From Bacteroidia bacterium (GTDB lineage Bacteria > Bacteroidota > Bacteroidia > Bacteroidales > Azobacteroidaceae): DNA of 64,000 nt. A program made the position numbers and the translations under genes. Below are positions 27,953-37,877 of this stretch, one piece after another. Position 1 is the first letter of the stretch. Each line of letters begins with the position of its first letter. Location of the stretch: contig BNXY01000001.1 of NCBI GenBank assembly GCA_025999935.1, positions 1-64,000 on the forward strand, given 5' to 3'. Under the pieces are notes generated by a model. The model worked only from the letters and a program-made list of their open reading frames with translations, did not search any database and was not told where the DNA came from.

Positions 27953-27984
27953 TTTGCTCATGTCAATTATTATACCTATATTTG
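27953..27984 (+). promoter_or_regulatory. Promoter of the OmpA-family gene
   Basis: TTTG at 27953-27956 and TATATTTG at 27977-27984 with a 20-bp spacer. It leaves a 5' leader of about 57 nt, AT-rich as in abundant Bacteroidetes outer-membrane genes. Confidence 0.75.
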
Positions 27985-28048
27985 AACCGATTTTTAATAA
28001 CAAATATAAAAAACAAAAATATTTATAATTCGCTTAAAATTTTAAGTT

Positions 28049-29224
28049 ATGAAAACAAAAATCTTTCTAATTAGTCTATTATTGGGCTTTACGTGCTACA
28101 CATTTGCACAAGAAGCCAAAGTTTACGAGAGCCAAGCTCCGGGATACAAGACCCCATTCAAGCGGAATAATGCCGGAGACAATTGGTTTATTCATATTGG
28201 TGCGGGAGCACAAACTATTTTTGGAGACAACGATGCCGAAGCCAACTTTGCAGACCGTATCACTGTGATTCCAACTATATCTCTTGGAAAATGGTTTAGT
28301 CCTTATTGGGGCGTTCGTTTGAAAGCGCAAGGAGGCGAAGTTCACGGCTTCCAAGATAAAGCGGCCTATATGCAACATGATAAATATTACAATGTTCATG
28401 TAGATGCTATGTGGAATCTTGCCAATTATTGGGGTGTTTATTCTACCACCAAATCTTTTAATTTCACTCCGTATCTCGGTTTGGGTTTGGCGCACAGATT
28501 TCAATTAGACGATAAAGTTGCACCTTCTAAAGATTACATCTTTTCTGAAAACAAGCAATACACTCGTTATTCCAATACAATTTCGATCAATCCGGGTATC
28601 CAATTCGGTTTCCGTTTGAGCGAACGTGTAAATTTGGATTTTGATTTAGGTGCAGCTATTGTTCCCGACTATTTTGACAGGTATGTTCACAGAGCGCAAA
28701 ATGAAGCAATCGGTTCTGCAACCGGCGGGCTTACATTCAAATTGGGTAAAACTACTTTTGAAGCGGTTGAACCGATGGATTTCGGTCTGATCAACGAATT
28801 GAACGGAAAAATCAATTCCCTTCGCGCTGAAAATGATTTATTATCGAAACGTCCCGTTTCTTGTCCCGAATGTCCTCAAGTTGCTCCGGCCGTTAATGAA
28901 ATCAATTATGTTCCCAATGTTGTATTCTTCCGTTTGAATAGCTCAAAAATCGATGCTAATCAACAAATCAGCGTTTATAATACCGCTAATTTCATGAAGG
29001 AAACCGGCGAAAAAATCAAAGTAATTGGTTACGCAGACAAAAACACAGGTACAAGCAAATACAACCTCGAACTTTCTAAAAAACGTGCGACAATTGTTGC
29101 TAAAGAACTTACTACCAAATACAATATTCCTACTGAAAAAATTGTTGTAGAATGGAAGGGTTCCGACCAACAACCGTATCCGCAAAATAACTGGAACAGG
29201 GTTGTTATCATGAGCGCTCAATAA
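28049..29224 (+). CDS. OmpA-family outer-membrane protein
   Basis: 391 aa. A signal peptide (FLISLLLGFTCYTFAQ) precedes an eight-strand-type barrel at about 40-240 (aromatic alternation, IQFGFRLSERVNLDFDLG), a short Pro/Cys linker (VSCPECPQVAP) and the OmpA peptidoglycan-binding domain (VVFFRLNSSKID ... VIGYADKNTGTSKYNLELSK). It anchors the outer membrane to the cell wall and is usually very abundant. A strong promoter and a classic terminator frame it as a single-gene unit. Confidence 0.93.
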   Translation: MKTKIFLISLLLGFTCYTFAQEAKVYESQAPGYKTPFKRNNAGDNWFIHIGAGAQTIFGDNDAEANFADRITVIPTISLGKWFSPYWGVRLKAQGGEVHGFQDKAAYMQHDKYYNVHVDAMWNLANYWGVYSTTKSFNFTPYLGLGLAHRFQLDDKVAPSKDYIFSENKQYTRYSNTISINPGIQFGFRLSERVNLDFDLGAAIVPDYFDRYVHRAQNEAIGSATGGLTFKLGKTTFEAVEPMDFGLINELNGKINSLRAENDLLSKRPVSCPECPQVAPAVNEINYVPNVVFFRLNSSKIDANQQISVYNTANFMKETGEKIKVIGYADKNTGTSKYNLELSKKRATIVAKELTTKYNIPTEKIVVEWKGSDQQPYPQNNWNRVVIMSAQ

Positions 29225-29238
29225 AATTAAAAAAAAAG

Positions 29239-29271
29239 AAAAAAGCATCCAATTTTGGGTGCTTTTTTTTT
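29239..29271 (+). terminator. Terminator after the OmpA gene
   Basis: Stem GCATCC/GGGTGC around AATTTT, extended by A-run/T-run pairing and followed by eight or more Ts. It lies 15 bp after the stop. Confidence 0.85.
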
Positions 29272-29300
29272 GTCTATATCGCAGATAAAAGCTAAATTTG
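29269..29300 (+). promoter_or_regulatory. Promoter of the long sugar transferase gene at 29319
   Basis: TTTG at 29269-29272 and TAAATTTG at 29293-29300 with a 20-bp spacer. It excludes the TTG at 29298 as a start and supports the ATG at 29319. Confidence 0.75.
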
Positions 29301-29318
29301 CATCGGCATAAAAAATAT

Positions 29319-30719
29319 ATGAATAAAGATAAAACCGGATACGGATTCTTAATTAAGTGGTTGGTCATTGCAGGAGATTTGATTGTATTGAATCTTTTGT
29401 TTTTCTTCGTATATAGATGGACACATACTTATGAGATAGAATATTTTAATGCAAAATTGAGGATTATAATCCTGTTGCTTAATTTCAGCTATATTTTTGC
29501 TATTTATTTTATACCGGTTTGGATTTACAAACCGGTCATGTTTACGGATAAAGTCGTTCAACGTTCTTTATCTTTGGTTTCCATGCACTTAATTTTTTTT
29601 ATTACCTGTCTTTTCTTTTTGAAATTGGATGTCTTCCCTATTTCTTTCATCGTTTATTTGTATATTACTTTATTTATTATCTTTACCGTCTGGCGGGTGC
29701 TTGCAAGAGAGGCGCTGAAACTTTACAGAAGAAAAGGACGGAATTATAAGCGGGTAATTATCGTTGGCGCCGGGAAGAATGGCATGAACCTTTATGCCGA
29801 AATGAAAAAGGAAATGGCTTATGGATATTATATCTACGGATTCTTTGACGATAATATTTTATTGAAAAATACTTTACCGAATTATCTCGGAATGACTTAT
29901 GAAGTAGAGGAGTTTGCCTTGAAAAATGAAATTGACGAGATTTATTGTACCTTGCCCAACTCTCAGGATGAGAAAATTATCCGGATATTTAACTTTGCCG
30001 AAAAAAATATGATTCGTTTTTACATTGTTCCGGAATTTTCGCGCTATGTAAAAAAACGTTTGGCCTTGGAAAGTATAGAGTCTGTTCCTTTAATGGCTGT
30101 TCGGGAAGAACCCTTGCAATTTTTTCATAATCAAATAATTAAAAGGGTATTCGACCTTATTTTTTCTTTTTTGTTTCTGATAATTATATTTCCCTTGCTT
30201 TATATTATATTTGGAATTTTGATAAAAATTTCATCCGGAGGGCCGATTATTTTCAAACAGACAAGAACCGGTATTTATGGTAAGAGTTTTGATTGCTATA
30301 AATTTCGTTCCATGAAAATGAATGATGACGCCGATGAAAAACAAGCCGAAAAAGATGATCCCCGTGTTACTAAAATCGGGCAATTTTTGCGTCATTCCAA
30401 CTTGGATGAAATTCCCCAGTTTTATAATGTCTTGAAAGGCGATATGAGCGTGGTAGGCCCTCGTCCGCACATGTTGAAACATACGGAATTATATTCTTCG
30501 ATTATAGATAAATATATGGTTCGCCACCTGATAAAACCGGGGATAACCGGCTGGGCGCAGGTAAACGGTTACCGGGGCGAAACAAAAACCATGGAGCAAA
30601 TGGAAGGCCGTGTCAGGTATGATGTCTGGTATCTTGAAAACTGGACTTTCCTGTTAGACCTGAAAATCGTGCTGATTACCATTATAAATATGTTTAAAGG
30701 AGAGAAAAATGCGTATTGA
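29319..30719 (+). CDS. Undecaprenyl-phosphate glucose/galactose phosphotransferase, full-length WcaJ type
   Basis: 466 aa. Four N-terminal membrane helices (residues 8-125) and a CoA-binding-like Rossmann domain (VIIVGAGKNGMNLYAEMKKE) are followed by the C-terminal catalytic sugar-transferase domain with KFRSMKMNDDADEKQ, SNLDEIPQFYNVLKGDMSVV, GPRPHMLKH and KPGITGWAQVNGYRGETKTM. It initiates lipid-linked polysaccharide synthesis. It overlaps the next gene by one base (TGATG), so translation is coupled. It is a paralogue of the gene at 34988-36373. Confidence 0.92.
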   Translation: MNKDKTGYGFLIKWLVIAGDLIVLNLLFFFVYRWTHTYEIEYFNAKLRIIILLLNFSYIFAIYFIPVWIYKPVMFTDKVVQRSLSLVSMHLIFFITCLFFLKLDVFPISFIVYLYITLFIIFTVWRVLAREALKLYRRKGRNYKRVIIVGAGKNGMNLYAEMKKEMAYGYYIYGFFDDNILLKNTLPNYLGMTYEVEEFALKNEIDEIYCTLPNSQDEKIIRIFNFAEKNMIRFYIVPEFSRYVKKRLALESIESVPLMAVREEPLQFFHNQIIKRVFDLIFSFLFLIIIFPLLYIIFGILIKISSGGPIIFKQTRTGIYGKSFDCYKFRSMKMNDDADEKQAEKDDPRVTKIGQFLRHSNLDEIPQFYNVLKGDMSVVGPRPHMLKHTELYSSIIDKYMVRHLIKPGITGWAQVNGYRGETKTMEQMEGRVRYDVWYLENWTFLLDLKIVLITIINMFKGEKNAY

Positions 30720-31732
30720 TGTTTGAAGTAATTTCATCGGATAAGCCGGAAAAATGGAATGAAATAGTTCGCTCCATGAAAAATGGCGATTTTTATCATT
30801 TGGCGGAATACCACCAATTGGACGATTCCGGAACGCCTCTTTTACTCTATTATTCAAAAAATACAGATGCTTTTGTTCTGCCTGTCATTCTTCGATCCAT
30901 TGAAGGAACTCCTTTTTGCGATATAACTTCGGTATATGGCTATGCCGGTCCTTTAACGAATCAAGATAATCCTGACCGGGAATCCGTAGCCGCTTTTCAA
31001 AAAGAATTGCTGCATTTTTTTGATGCGAACCAAGTTGTTTCGGTTTTTGCCCGCTTACATTCGCTTATAATCAATCAAACGTTCCTTTTGAACGGCTTGG
31101 GGGAGCTATTGGATGAAAATCTGACGGTAGGAATCGACTTGACTTTGCCCGAAGAAAAACAAATGAAACAGTATTCCCGCTCTTTAAGATACCGGATTAA
31201 TCATCTGAAAAAAATCGGAGTAAGCGTCATTCAGGCTTCCAATAAAGAAGAAATCGACACTTTTATCGCTCTGTATGAAGAAAGCATGAAGCGGGTAAAT
31301 GCTTCGAAGACATATTTTTTCTCCCGTGAATATTTTTACCGGTTTCTGGAAAAAATCGATTCGGTAATTTTGCTGGCGGTTTACGAGCATGAAATTATTG
31401 CAGGAGCGCTTTGCACGTTTTGCGGAAACAATATGCAATACCATTTGGGCGGTACAAGAAATGATTTTCTGTTTATGAGTCCCCTGAAATTGGTATTAGA
31501 CCGGGCGCGTTGTGAAGGAATTGCCCGCGGTATGAAAATGTTGCATCTGGGAGGAGGAAAAGGCGGTCTGAATGATTCGCTGTTTGTGTTTAAATCGCGG
31601 TTTTCCAATCGGCGGTTTGTCTTCAAAACTTGGCGTTATATTCATAATAAAGCGGTTTACGATATGTTAATTTATGATAAATATAAAGAAAACAAACCCG
31701 AAATCACTTTTTTCCCTTTATACAGAGCCTGA
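30719..31732 (+). CDS. FemAB/GNAT-fold aminoacyl- or acyltransferase-like protein
   Basis: 337 aa, soluble. The C-terminal half carries the Acetyltransf_6/FemAB pattern (SRSLRYRINHLKKIGVSVIQ, FYRFLEKIDSVILLAVYEHE, NMQYHLGGTRNDFLFMSPLK, LHLGGGKGGLNDSLFVFKSR). Relatives add amino acids to peptidoglycan bridges or acylate sugars. Here it is translationally coupled to a priming sugar transferase, which suggests modification of an envelope glycan rather than of peptidoglycan; that is inference. The start ATG at 30719 overlaps the upstream stop. Confidence 0.75.
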   Translation: MFEVISSDKPEKWNEIVRSMKNGDFYHLAEYHQLDDSGTPLLLYYSKNTDAFVLPVILRSIEGTPFCDITSVYGYAGPLTNQDNPDRESVAAFQKELLHFFDANQVVSVFARLHSLIINQTFLLNGLGELLDENLTVGIDLTLPEEKQMKQYSRSLRYRINHLKKIGVSVIQASNKEEIDTFIALYEESMKRVNASKTYFFSREYFYRFLEKIDSVILLAVYEHEIIAGALCTFCGNNMQYHLGGTRNDFLFMSPLKLVLDRARCEGIARGMKMLHLGGGKGGLNDSLFVFKSRFSNRRFVFKTWRYIHNKAVYDMLIYDKYKENKPEITFFPLYRA

Positions 31733-31765
31733 AATATTAGAATATATTATTATCTTTGCACGAAT

Positions 31766-32182
31766 ATGGGAAGAATTATTGCCATTGATTACGGAAAAAA
31801 AAGGACAGGTATTGCGGTTTCCGATCCCTTGCAACTGATAGCCGGCGGATTGACCACTTTGCCAAGTGATTCTGTGATAGACTTTTTAAAACAATATACA
31901 ACCGAAAATACGGTCGATTTATTTTTGCTGGGCGAACCCCGTCAGATGAATTACCAACCTTCGGAAAATATGGAAAGGGTGTTAACATTCAAAAAAAAAT
32001 TGCAACAAGCCCTTCCCGCTATTGACATTAAAATGGCAGATGAACGGTTTACTTCCGTTTTGGCGCATCAGACCATGCTTCAGGGCGGGTTAAAGAAAAA
32101 AGATCGCCAAAATAAAGAATTAATAGACGAATTGAGTGCAACAATATTATTACAATCTTATTTAGAAACAGTTAGAAAATGA
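31766..32182 (+). CDS. ruvX: RuvX/YqgF pre-16S rRNA nuclease (Holliday-junction-resolvase fold)
   Basis: 138 aa RNase H-fold protein. The N-terminal [15 protein letters not shown] carries the catalytic Asp, LLGEPRQMN is the conserved second motif, [13 protein letters not shown] the third, and [17 protein letters not shown] the last Asp. It processes the 5' end of 16S rRNA in known bacteria. TATCTTTG at 31751-31758 is a likely -7. Its stop overlaps the def start (ATGA). Confidence 0.94.
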   Translation: MGRIIAIDYGKKRTGIAVSDPLQLIAGGLTTLPSDSVIDFLKQYTTENTVDLFLLGEPRQMNYQPSENMERVLTFKKKLQQALPAIDIKMADERFTSVLAHQTMLQGGLKKKDRQNKELIDELSATILLQSYLETVRK

Positions 32183-32739
32183 TTTTGCCGATATATTTAT
32201 ACGGACACCCTATTTTAAGAAAAGTGACAAAAGATATTCCTTTGGATTATCCGAATTTACAAACCTTGTTGGCAAACATGTTTGAAACCATGTATAAGGC
32301 GGATGGCATTGGTTTAGCTGCCCCGCAAATCGGTCTGGAAGACCGGATTCTGGTCATTGACCTGAGTCCGCTGGCCGACGATAATCCTTCTTTCCAAGGC
32401 TTTAAAAAAGTGTTTATCAATGCCCATATCATCGAAAAGAGCGGGGAAGAAGAGTCGGTTGACGAAGGTTGCCTGTCTGTTCCGAATATCCATGAAAAAG
32501 TGTCCCGGCAAAATAGAATCCGAATTCAGTATTTGGACGAGCATTTACAGCCGCACGACGAAGTGTATGAAGGCTACAAGGCGCGTGTCATCCAGCATGA
32601 ATACGATCATCTGGAAGGAATTGTATTTGTGGATCTTATCTCCGGAATGAGAAAACAGATCAACCGAGCCAAACTGAACCGAATAATAAAAGGAGATGTA
32701 AAAAGTTCCTATAAAGTTAAATTTGCGCCCCAAAAATGA
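32179..32739 (+). CDS. def: Peptide deformylase
   Basis: Removes the N-formyl group from nascent proteins. 186 aa. The three metal-enzyme motifs are complete: [19 protein letters not shown] and [10 protein letters not shown]. The ATG overlaps the ruvX stop by 4 bp, the conserved ruvX-def pair. Downstream 96 bp hold no gene. Confidence 0.97.
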   Translation: MILPIYLYGHPILRKVTKDIPLDYPNLQTLLANMFETMYKADGIGLAAPQIGLEDRILVIDLSPLADDNPSFQGFKKVFINAHIIEKSGEEESVDEGCLSVPNIHEKVSRQNRIRIQYLDEHLQPHDEVYEGYKARVIQHEYDHLEGIVFVDLISGMRKQINRAKLNRIIKGDVKSSYKVKFAPQK

Positions 32740-32835
32740 AACCTGCTTAATTAAATGAAACCCGCATGCAAAAATTGCACCAAAGAGCATAATTAAGTAC
32801 GGGTTCCATGGTTCCATAAAAAACAAATTAGTCAC

Positions 32836-34983
32836 ATGAAAAAAATAGGCATATTGTTCTTTTTATTCTGCATGGGCTTTAGTTTGCCTGTACAGCCGCA
32901 AGTCAATACCAACAGGGTGCTTGCCATTGGTAAAAATGCCTTGTATTTTGAAGATTATATACTTTCTATTCAATATTTTAATCAGGTAATTCGGTCAAAA
33001 CCTTATTTGGCCGAACCTTATCTGTACCGGGCTTTGGCAAAACTCAATCTGGATGATTATCGAGGCGCAGAAGAAGATTTAAACCTTTGCATCGAACGAA
33101 ATCCTTTTTTGATTTATTCCTATTTATATCGGGGAATTGCCCGCCAGTATCAAAACAATTACACAGGCGCCATTGAAGATTATAACAAAGGCTTGGAATT
33201 TCGTCCGGAAGATAGGCAAATGCTTATTAACAAGGGAATTGCTTTTGTTCAAAAGAAAGATTACGATTTGGCGATTACCACATTTGACCTACTGATTAAA
33301 TACCAACCGAAATATTTACAAGCTTATATTACAAGAGGTTCTGTCTATGCTGAAAAAGGCGATACCATTCAAGCGCTGGCCGATTTCAATAAATCCATCG
33401 AATTGGATAAATATTCTGCGCCGGCTTATGGACAACGCTCTCTCATTTATTTACAACAAGAAAAATATCCTGAAGCGATAGTTGATTTGAATGAGGCGAT
33501 CCGATTGGAACCCAAACAAATAGGATATTATGTCAATCGCGGATTGGCTCGTTATAACCAGAATGATTTACGAGGCGCGATGTCGGATTTTGACGCCGTG
33601 GTTATTTTGGAACCCCGTAATACGGTTGCTCGTTTCAACAGGGGAATTCTTCGGTCGCAAGTGGGTGATACCCAACGGGCTATTGAAGATTTTAATGTGG
33701 TTGTCGAAAATGAACCCGATAATTTTATGGCTATCTATAACCGGGCGATTCTCAATGAAGAAGCGCATAACTACAAAAATGCCGTGGCCGATTTGGATTT
33801 GGTTCTGGCAGAATATCCCTATTTTGTTCCGGCTTATCATTTTAGATCGGAAATCAAGCGGGAAATGCGCGATGTGAAAGGCGCCGATGCCGATTATTGG
33901 TATGCCGTCGATTTGGAACAGAAGTTAAGAAAAGAAAAAGAAAAAGGGAAGATTATAACGGGAAAAGGCGTTTTTGATGCGGCTCCTTCGGGGGAAACCA
34001 ATGCGGAAAATGAAGATAAGAAAACCCGCGAAAAATCGGACAAAGATATTGCAAAGTTCAATCGTTTAGTCGTTTATGATAAAGAAGAAGAAATAAAATC
34101 ATCTTATAAGAATGAAATCAGGGGTAGGGTGCAGGACAAACAAGTCAAAGTGGATTTGCTTCAGCAATTCGTAATCACGTATTATGAAAAATTTACGGAT
34201 ATAGATCAATCCACCGCCCGTTACGACAAAACGATTTCCGATTACAATGCTAAAAGACTGTTGAAATTACAGCTGAGAGCCGTAAACAATGAAGCTTCAT
34301 TGACCGACCAACAGGTGGAATATCATTTCCAATCCATTGATGAATATTCCTTGGCGATTGATAGAAATTCCAATAACATGGATGCGTATTTTGGTCGTGC
34401 AATGGATTTTATGGTACTTCAGGATTTAACGGAGGCGATTGATGATTTCAGCAAGGTAATCAGTTTGAATCCCGATTTTTTGATGGCTTATTTCAATCGG
34501 GCGGTGGTTCGCTTGAAACAGATGGAAATTGAAAATTATAGCTCCAGAGACAACAATGAAACAAACAGTATGACCTTGAATCTTCAGACAAATCAGAGCC
34601 GGTATCCGCAGACATCCACAAATCCCTATTCAAGGACTCCGGTAGAAAACACGCCGCAACGATCGGTCGATAATAAGCGAATGTTTGATTATGAACAGAT
34701 TCTGATGGACTATGCAACGATTATAGAATTGAATCCCGATTTTGTTTATGCTTATTTCAACCGGGGAAACCTCCGGTGTTTACAAAAAGACTTTCGTACC
34801 GCACTCCTCGATTACAATGAAGCCATCAAACGGAATCCCGATTTTGCCGATGCCTATTACAACCGCGGTCTGACCCGTTTATCCCTCGGAGACACCAACG
34901 GCGGCATTACCGATTTGAGTAAAGCCGGCGAACTGGGTATCGCAGATGCTTACAGCATTATCAAGAAAATGACGACGGATTAG
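32836..34983 (+). CDS. Secreted tetratricopeptide-repeat protein
   Basis: 715 aa. A signal peptide (IGILFFLFCMGFSLPVQPQ) is followed by roughly ten TPR units to residue about 365, recognisable by A...Y..RG..... spacing (AYITRGSVYAEKGDTIQALA, YYVNRGLARYNQNDLRGAMS). A charged linker at 368-480 precedes further TPRs to the end (AYFNRGNLRCLQKDFRTALL). Such proteins are periplasmic or outer-membrane scaffolds, and the ruvX-def-TPR order is common in Bacteroidales. No catalytic motif. The stop is 4 bp from the convergent sugar transferase gene. Confidence 0.88.
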   Translation: MKKIGILFFLFCMGFSLPVQPQVNTNRVLAIGKNALYFEDYILSIQYFNQVIRSKPYLAEPYLYRALAKLNLDDYRGAEEDLNLCIERNPFLIYSYLYRGIARQYQNNYTGAIEDYNKGLEFRPEDRQMLINKGIAFVQKKDYDLAITTFDLLIKYQPKYLQAYITRGSVYAEKGDTIQALADFNKSIELDKYSAPAYGQRSLIYLQQEKYPEAIVDLNEAIRLEPKQIGYYVNRGLARYNQNDLRGAMSDFDAVVILEPRNTVARFNRGILRSQVGDTQRAIEDFNVVVENEPDNFMAIYNRAILNEEAHNYKNAVADLDLVLAEYPYFVPAYHFRSEIKREMRDVKGADADYWYAVDLEQKLRKEKEKGKIITGKGVFDAAPSGETNAENEDKKTREKSDKDIAKFNRLVVYDKEEEIKSSYKNEIRGRVQDKQVKVDLLQQFVITYYEKFTDIDQSTARYDKTISDYNAKRLLKLQLRAVNNEASLTDQQVEYHFQSIDEYSLAIDRNSNNMDAYFGRAMDFMVLQDLTEAIDDFSKVISLNPDFLMAYFNRAVVRLKQMEIENYSSRDNNETNSMTLNLQTNQSRYPQTSTNPYSRTPVENTPQRSVDNKRMFDYEQILMDYATIIELNPDFVYAYFNRGNLRCLQKDFRTALLDYNEAIKRNPDFADAYYNRGLTRLSLGDTNGGITDLSKAGELGIADAYSIIKKMTTD

Positions 34984-34987
34984 TATT

Positions 34988-36373
34988 CTAATACGCTTTA
35001 TTGTCGCCTTGAAAAGTCTTGAAGACCGTTTTGACGATAATCTCAATATCCAACCAGAACGACCAGTTTTCGAGATACCAGATATCCATCTTGATACGGT
35101 TTTCCATCTCTTCCACCGTTTTGGTTTCGCCCCGGTATCCGTTGATTTGCGCCCAGCCGGTAATCCCCGGTTTGATGTAATGGCGCACCATGTACTTATT
35201 GATTAGCTGGGCGTATTTATCGGTTAAATATTCGGGATGCGGACGCGGCCCGACAATGGAGATGTCATTCTTGAACACATTGATGAATTGAGGCAGCTCG
35301 TCCAAATTCGTGTGGCGGATAAAACGCCCTATGCGGGTAGTTCGCGGATCATTGGCGGTCGCTTGCGTGTTATCCGCTTCGTCGTTGATTTTCATACTGC
35401 GGAATTTGTAGCAGCGAAACAATTTACCGTTCTTTCCCGTACGGTTTTGTATGAAGAATATCGGCCCCGGCGAACTCAATTTGATAGCGATTCCCAGCAC
35501 GAGCAAAATAACCGGGAAAAGCGTAACCAAAAAGACAAAAGAAAAAACAATATCAAATATTCGTTTAATCCACTCATTATTTATATTGCTCAAAGGCATT
35601 TTCCGGATAGAAAAAACAGGCATTGAACCGAGTATTTTTAAGCCGACCGGCGTTTTAATATAATGGCCGATCTGAGGTATAATATAAAAATGAATCACAT
35701 TTTGCTCCGAAAAATCAATAAAATCCAAGATGATGTCTTTCTCCGTATGCGGTAACGAACAGAAAACTTTTGTAATTTGGTTGGCTAAAATATACGCCTT
35801 GGCTTCCTGTAAAGATCCCAACCATTCAATATTGCCGGCGTCTTTCGGTTTATCGCCGAAAAAACCAAGCGGTTGAATGCCTAAGAAAGAATTGTCCTTT
35901 AGCTCGTTAAAAATTTTTCGGCCCAAGAAATCAGTTCCGATAATTACGGCCTTTTCGATGTTTTTATCTTTCCTGAGTTTTCGCCGTAAAAAGTTGCGGG
36001 TAATCCAGTGGGCAATAAACAGCAATGTAAAGGCAAGAGCAAAATAGGCATAAATAAAAATGCGCGATACCTCATCCGATATTTTGACGGAAAACAAAAC
36101 GAGTATGCTTATAAAGAAGGTAATGAACATCCGGTATAAGCAGAACTGGAGTATGGTACGAACTTTTACACGATTAAAATTCTTCCGTATCCTTATAATA
36201 ATTGCTGCAAACAGATAGCCTAAGTTGATAAACAGCAAAAGAGGCGGAAAAAGAGAATGGCTGGTAAATGCAAAACAGCGATACAGAACGACATATAATA
36301 AGTTCAAAATAATAAAATCTTCCACATATATCAAGGCCGTGGAATAAGCCTCATAACGACTTTTGGATAGCAT
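34988..36373 (-). CDS. Second full-length undecaprenyl-phosphate sugar phosphotransferase
   Basis: 461 aa, same architecture as 29319-30719: four membrane helices, Rossmann-like centre (VIIGTDFLGRKIFNELKDN) and catalytic domain (KFRSMKINDEADNTQ, TNLDELPQFINVFKNDISIV, GPRPHPEYL, KPGITGWAQINGYRGETKTV). Both paralogues end in a similar motif (GDNKAY here, GEKNAY there). It lies 5 bp after the Wzi gene in one minus-strand operon with Wzi and a lipoprotein, so this copy is probably dedicated to capsule. Confidence 0.92.
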   Translation of the reverse strand: MLSKSRYEAYSTALIYVEDFIILNLLYVVLYRCFAFTSHSLFPPLLLFINLGYLFAAIIIRIRKNFNRVKVRTILQFCLYRMFITFFISILVLFSVKISDEVSRIFIYAYFALAFTLLFIAHWITRNFLRRKLRKDKNIEKAVIIGTDFLGRKIFNELKDNSFLGIQPLGFFGDKPKDAGNIEWLGSLQEAKAYILANQITKVFCSLPHTEKDIILDFIDFSEQNVIHFYIIPQIGHYIKTPVGLKILGSMPVFSIRKMPLSNINNEWIKRIFDIVFSFVFLVTLFPVILLVLGIAIKLSSPGPIFFIQNRTGKNGKLFRCYKFRSMKINDEADNTQATANDPRTTRIGRFIRHTNLDELPQFINVFKNDISIVGPRPHPEYLTDKYAQLINKYMVRHYIKPGITGWAQINGYRGETKTVEEMENRIKMDIWYLENWSFWLDIEIIVKTVFKTFQGDNKAY

Positions 36374-36378
36374 AAAAT

Positions 36379-37872
36379 TTATTTATTGTAAATGACTCCT
36401 CGTTTAAGTAAAGTAATCCCCGCGCCAAAATCATCTCCTCCAAAAAATGCACCACGGTTGTAAGCAACTGATAATCGTATATCTAACGCTATTTTAGGGC
36501 AGGTATAAATCAGTTCCAATTGCGAAGCGACGCCTTTTTTTACTTCTTTATAAGGAAGATAATATCTTCCCCAATTCTGTCCGCTTGTCAGCAGCAGCCG
36601 GTATTGAAATACCGGCTGTAAATAGCCTTCTATTCCGGCATGAAAGGCAATAATCCGGTTTCCGGTAAAATTCATACTCCCGTCGGTATTGTATTCGGGC
36701 GACAAAAAAAGCGGCGTACCCATCGACTTTCCGAAATAAGAATGTCCCTGGGGATAATCCCCATGATTGTAGTAACTGTCGTTCCCGTTCCCTTTGTGAA
36801 TCAGTTTATCCCGGTGCTCATCGTCCATAGCGGTATTGAAATGGATCGGCCCCGTCTGTTGCTTTGTATAAATGTATTCGAAAACGGCGCCCGACAACAG
36901 GTGTTTTTCCCGGGAACGAAATTCCAAGCCGATCATATTATCCGGATAATTCTCCCAAGCCAATCCCGAACCATCGTCAAAATAATGGTGAATATAAGCG
37001 CTGACCTGGTTTTCGTTTGTCAATTGGTAATCATATTTCAAAGTGTAAGCGCCTTTCTGACTACCGGCCACGTATTCCTTGTCGGCGACGGAAGCTGATC
37101 CCGATCCTTCTTTAGCGATAAGCACCCGAAATAAATCGTCTATCCCGCGCGGTTGCTTTTCAATCGTGTATTCGTTCCGGCCGGCACGATACAGGACGCC
37201 GCCCCATTGAGCGGATTGATTCAGTCCAAAGGTAAATTGCATTTTATGCCGGGTTTCAATATCTCCGAATTTAAAATAAACAGATTTTTCGTGCGATAAC
37301 GCATCTTTTGAATAGCTTTTATTGTTCGCTACCGCCCGGTCTTCCTGCCATTGTCCATCCGTGTATTTTCCTACCGAAAAATCCCCTTTTATCGACAATA
37401 TGCCCTTGGTGTGCGGAATTAACAAAAACTCAGGCAGACTGATTCTCAATTGAGGACGAGGCCGTGCATTGTTGGAACGGATAAAATCGCCCGAACTCAA
37501 ATCCGGATGCAGGAATGAAACGTAATCTTCCCGCGAACCGATATCCAAACGCCAGATTTTCCAGTTCAAACGTCCGTACAATTGTTGCAGCCACGCCTTG
37601 CCGTAAGGCGCATCCGAACTGCCCGCCAAATCAATTCCGGCATCCCACGACCAATTCCGGTTCAAAGTCTGTTCGTGAAAAACGCCGCCCCGCACATACC
37701 AGTTGCCGGCGTCCAAAGCCGTCATACCCCACCGGTGATTCACCATCCAAAAAGGAGTATTATCGCCGGTTGCCGCCGAACCGAATGTTTCCGCCCGGTA
37801 CGCCGTCCGGGTTTGTCCGAAAGAATATAAGGACGACAAAAAGACTATACAAAGAATAATTAACTGCTTCAT
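36379..37872 (-). CDS. Capsule assembly protein Wzi family
   Basis: 497 aa outer-membrane barrel. The signal peptide ends at YSFGQ; the start of the mature protein (AYRAETFGSAATGDNTPFWM, then VNHRWG) and GWAWLQQ-like barrel strands (KAWLQQLYGRLNWKIWRLDI) are typical of Wzi. It binds capsule polysaccharide at the surface in E. coli. Neighbours are a priming transferase (5 bp) and a lipoprotein (5 bp), forming a small capsule operon away from the main cluster. Confidence 0.88.
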   Translation of the reverse strand: MKQLIILCIVFLSSLYSFGQTRTAYRAETFGSAATGDNTPFWMVNHRWGMTALDAGNWYVRGGVFHEQTLNRNWSWDAGIDLAGSSDAPYGKAWLQQLYGRLNWKIWRLDIGSREDYVSFLHPDLSSGDFIRSNNARPRPQLRISLPEFLLIPHTKGILSIKGDFSVGKYTDGQWQEDRAVANNKSYSKDALSHEKSVYFKFGDIETRHKMQFTFGLNQSAQWGGVLYRAGRNEYTIEKQPRGIDDLFRVLIAKEGSGSASVADKEYVAGSQKGAYTLKYDYQLTNENQVSAYIHHYFDDGSGLAWENYPDNMIGLEFRSREKHLLSGAVFEYIYTKQQTGPIHFNTAMDDEHRDKLIHKGNGNDSYYNHGDYPQGHSYFGKSMGTPLFLSPEYNTDGSMNFTGNRIIAFHAGIEGYLQPVFQYRLLLTSGQNWGRYYLPYKEVKKGVASQLELIYTCPKIALDIRLSVAYNRGAFFGGDDFGAGITLLKRGVIYNK

Positions 37873-37877
37873 ACGAT

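Noticed and set aside
32740..32835. GAAACCCG...CGGGTTCC as terminator or riboswitch between def and the TPR gene
   Set aside because: The stem is short, the loop is over 30 nt and there is no T-run; too weak to annotate.
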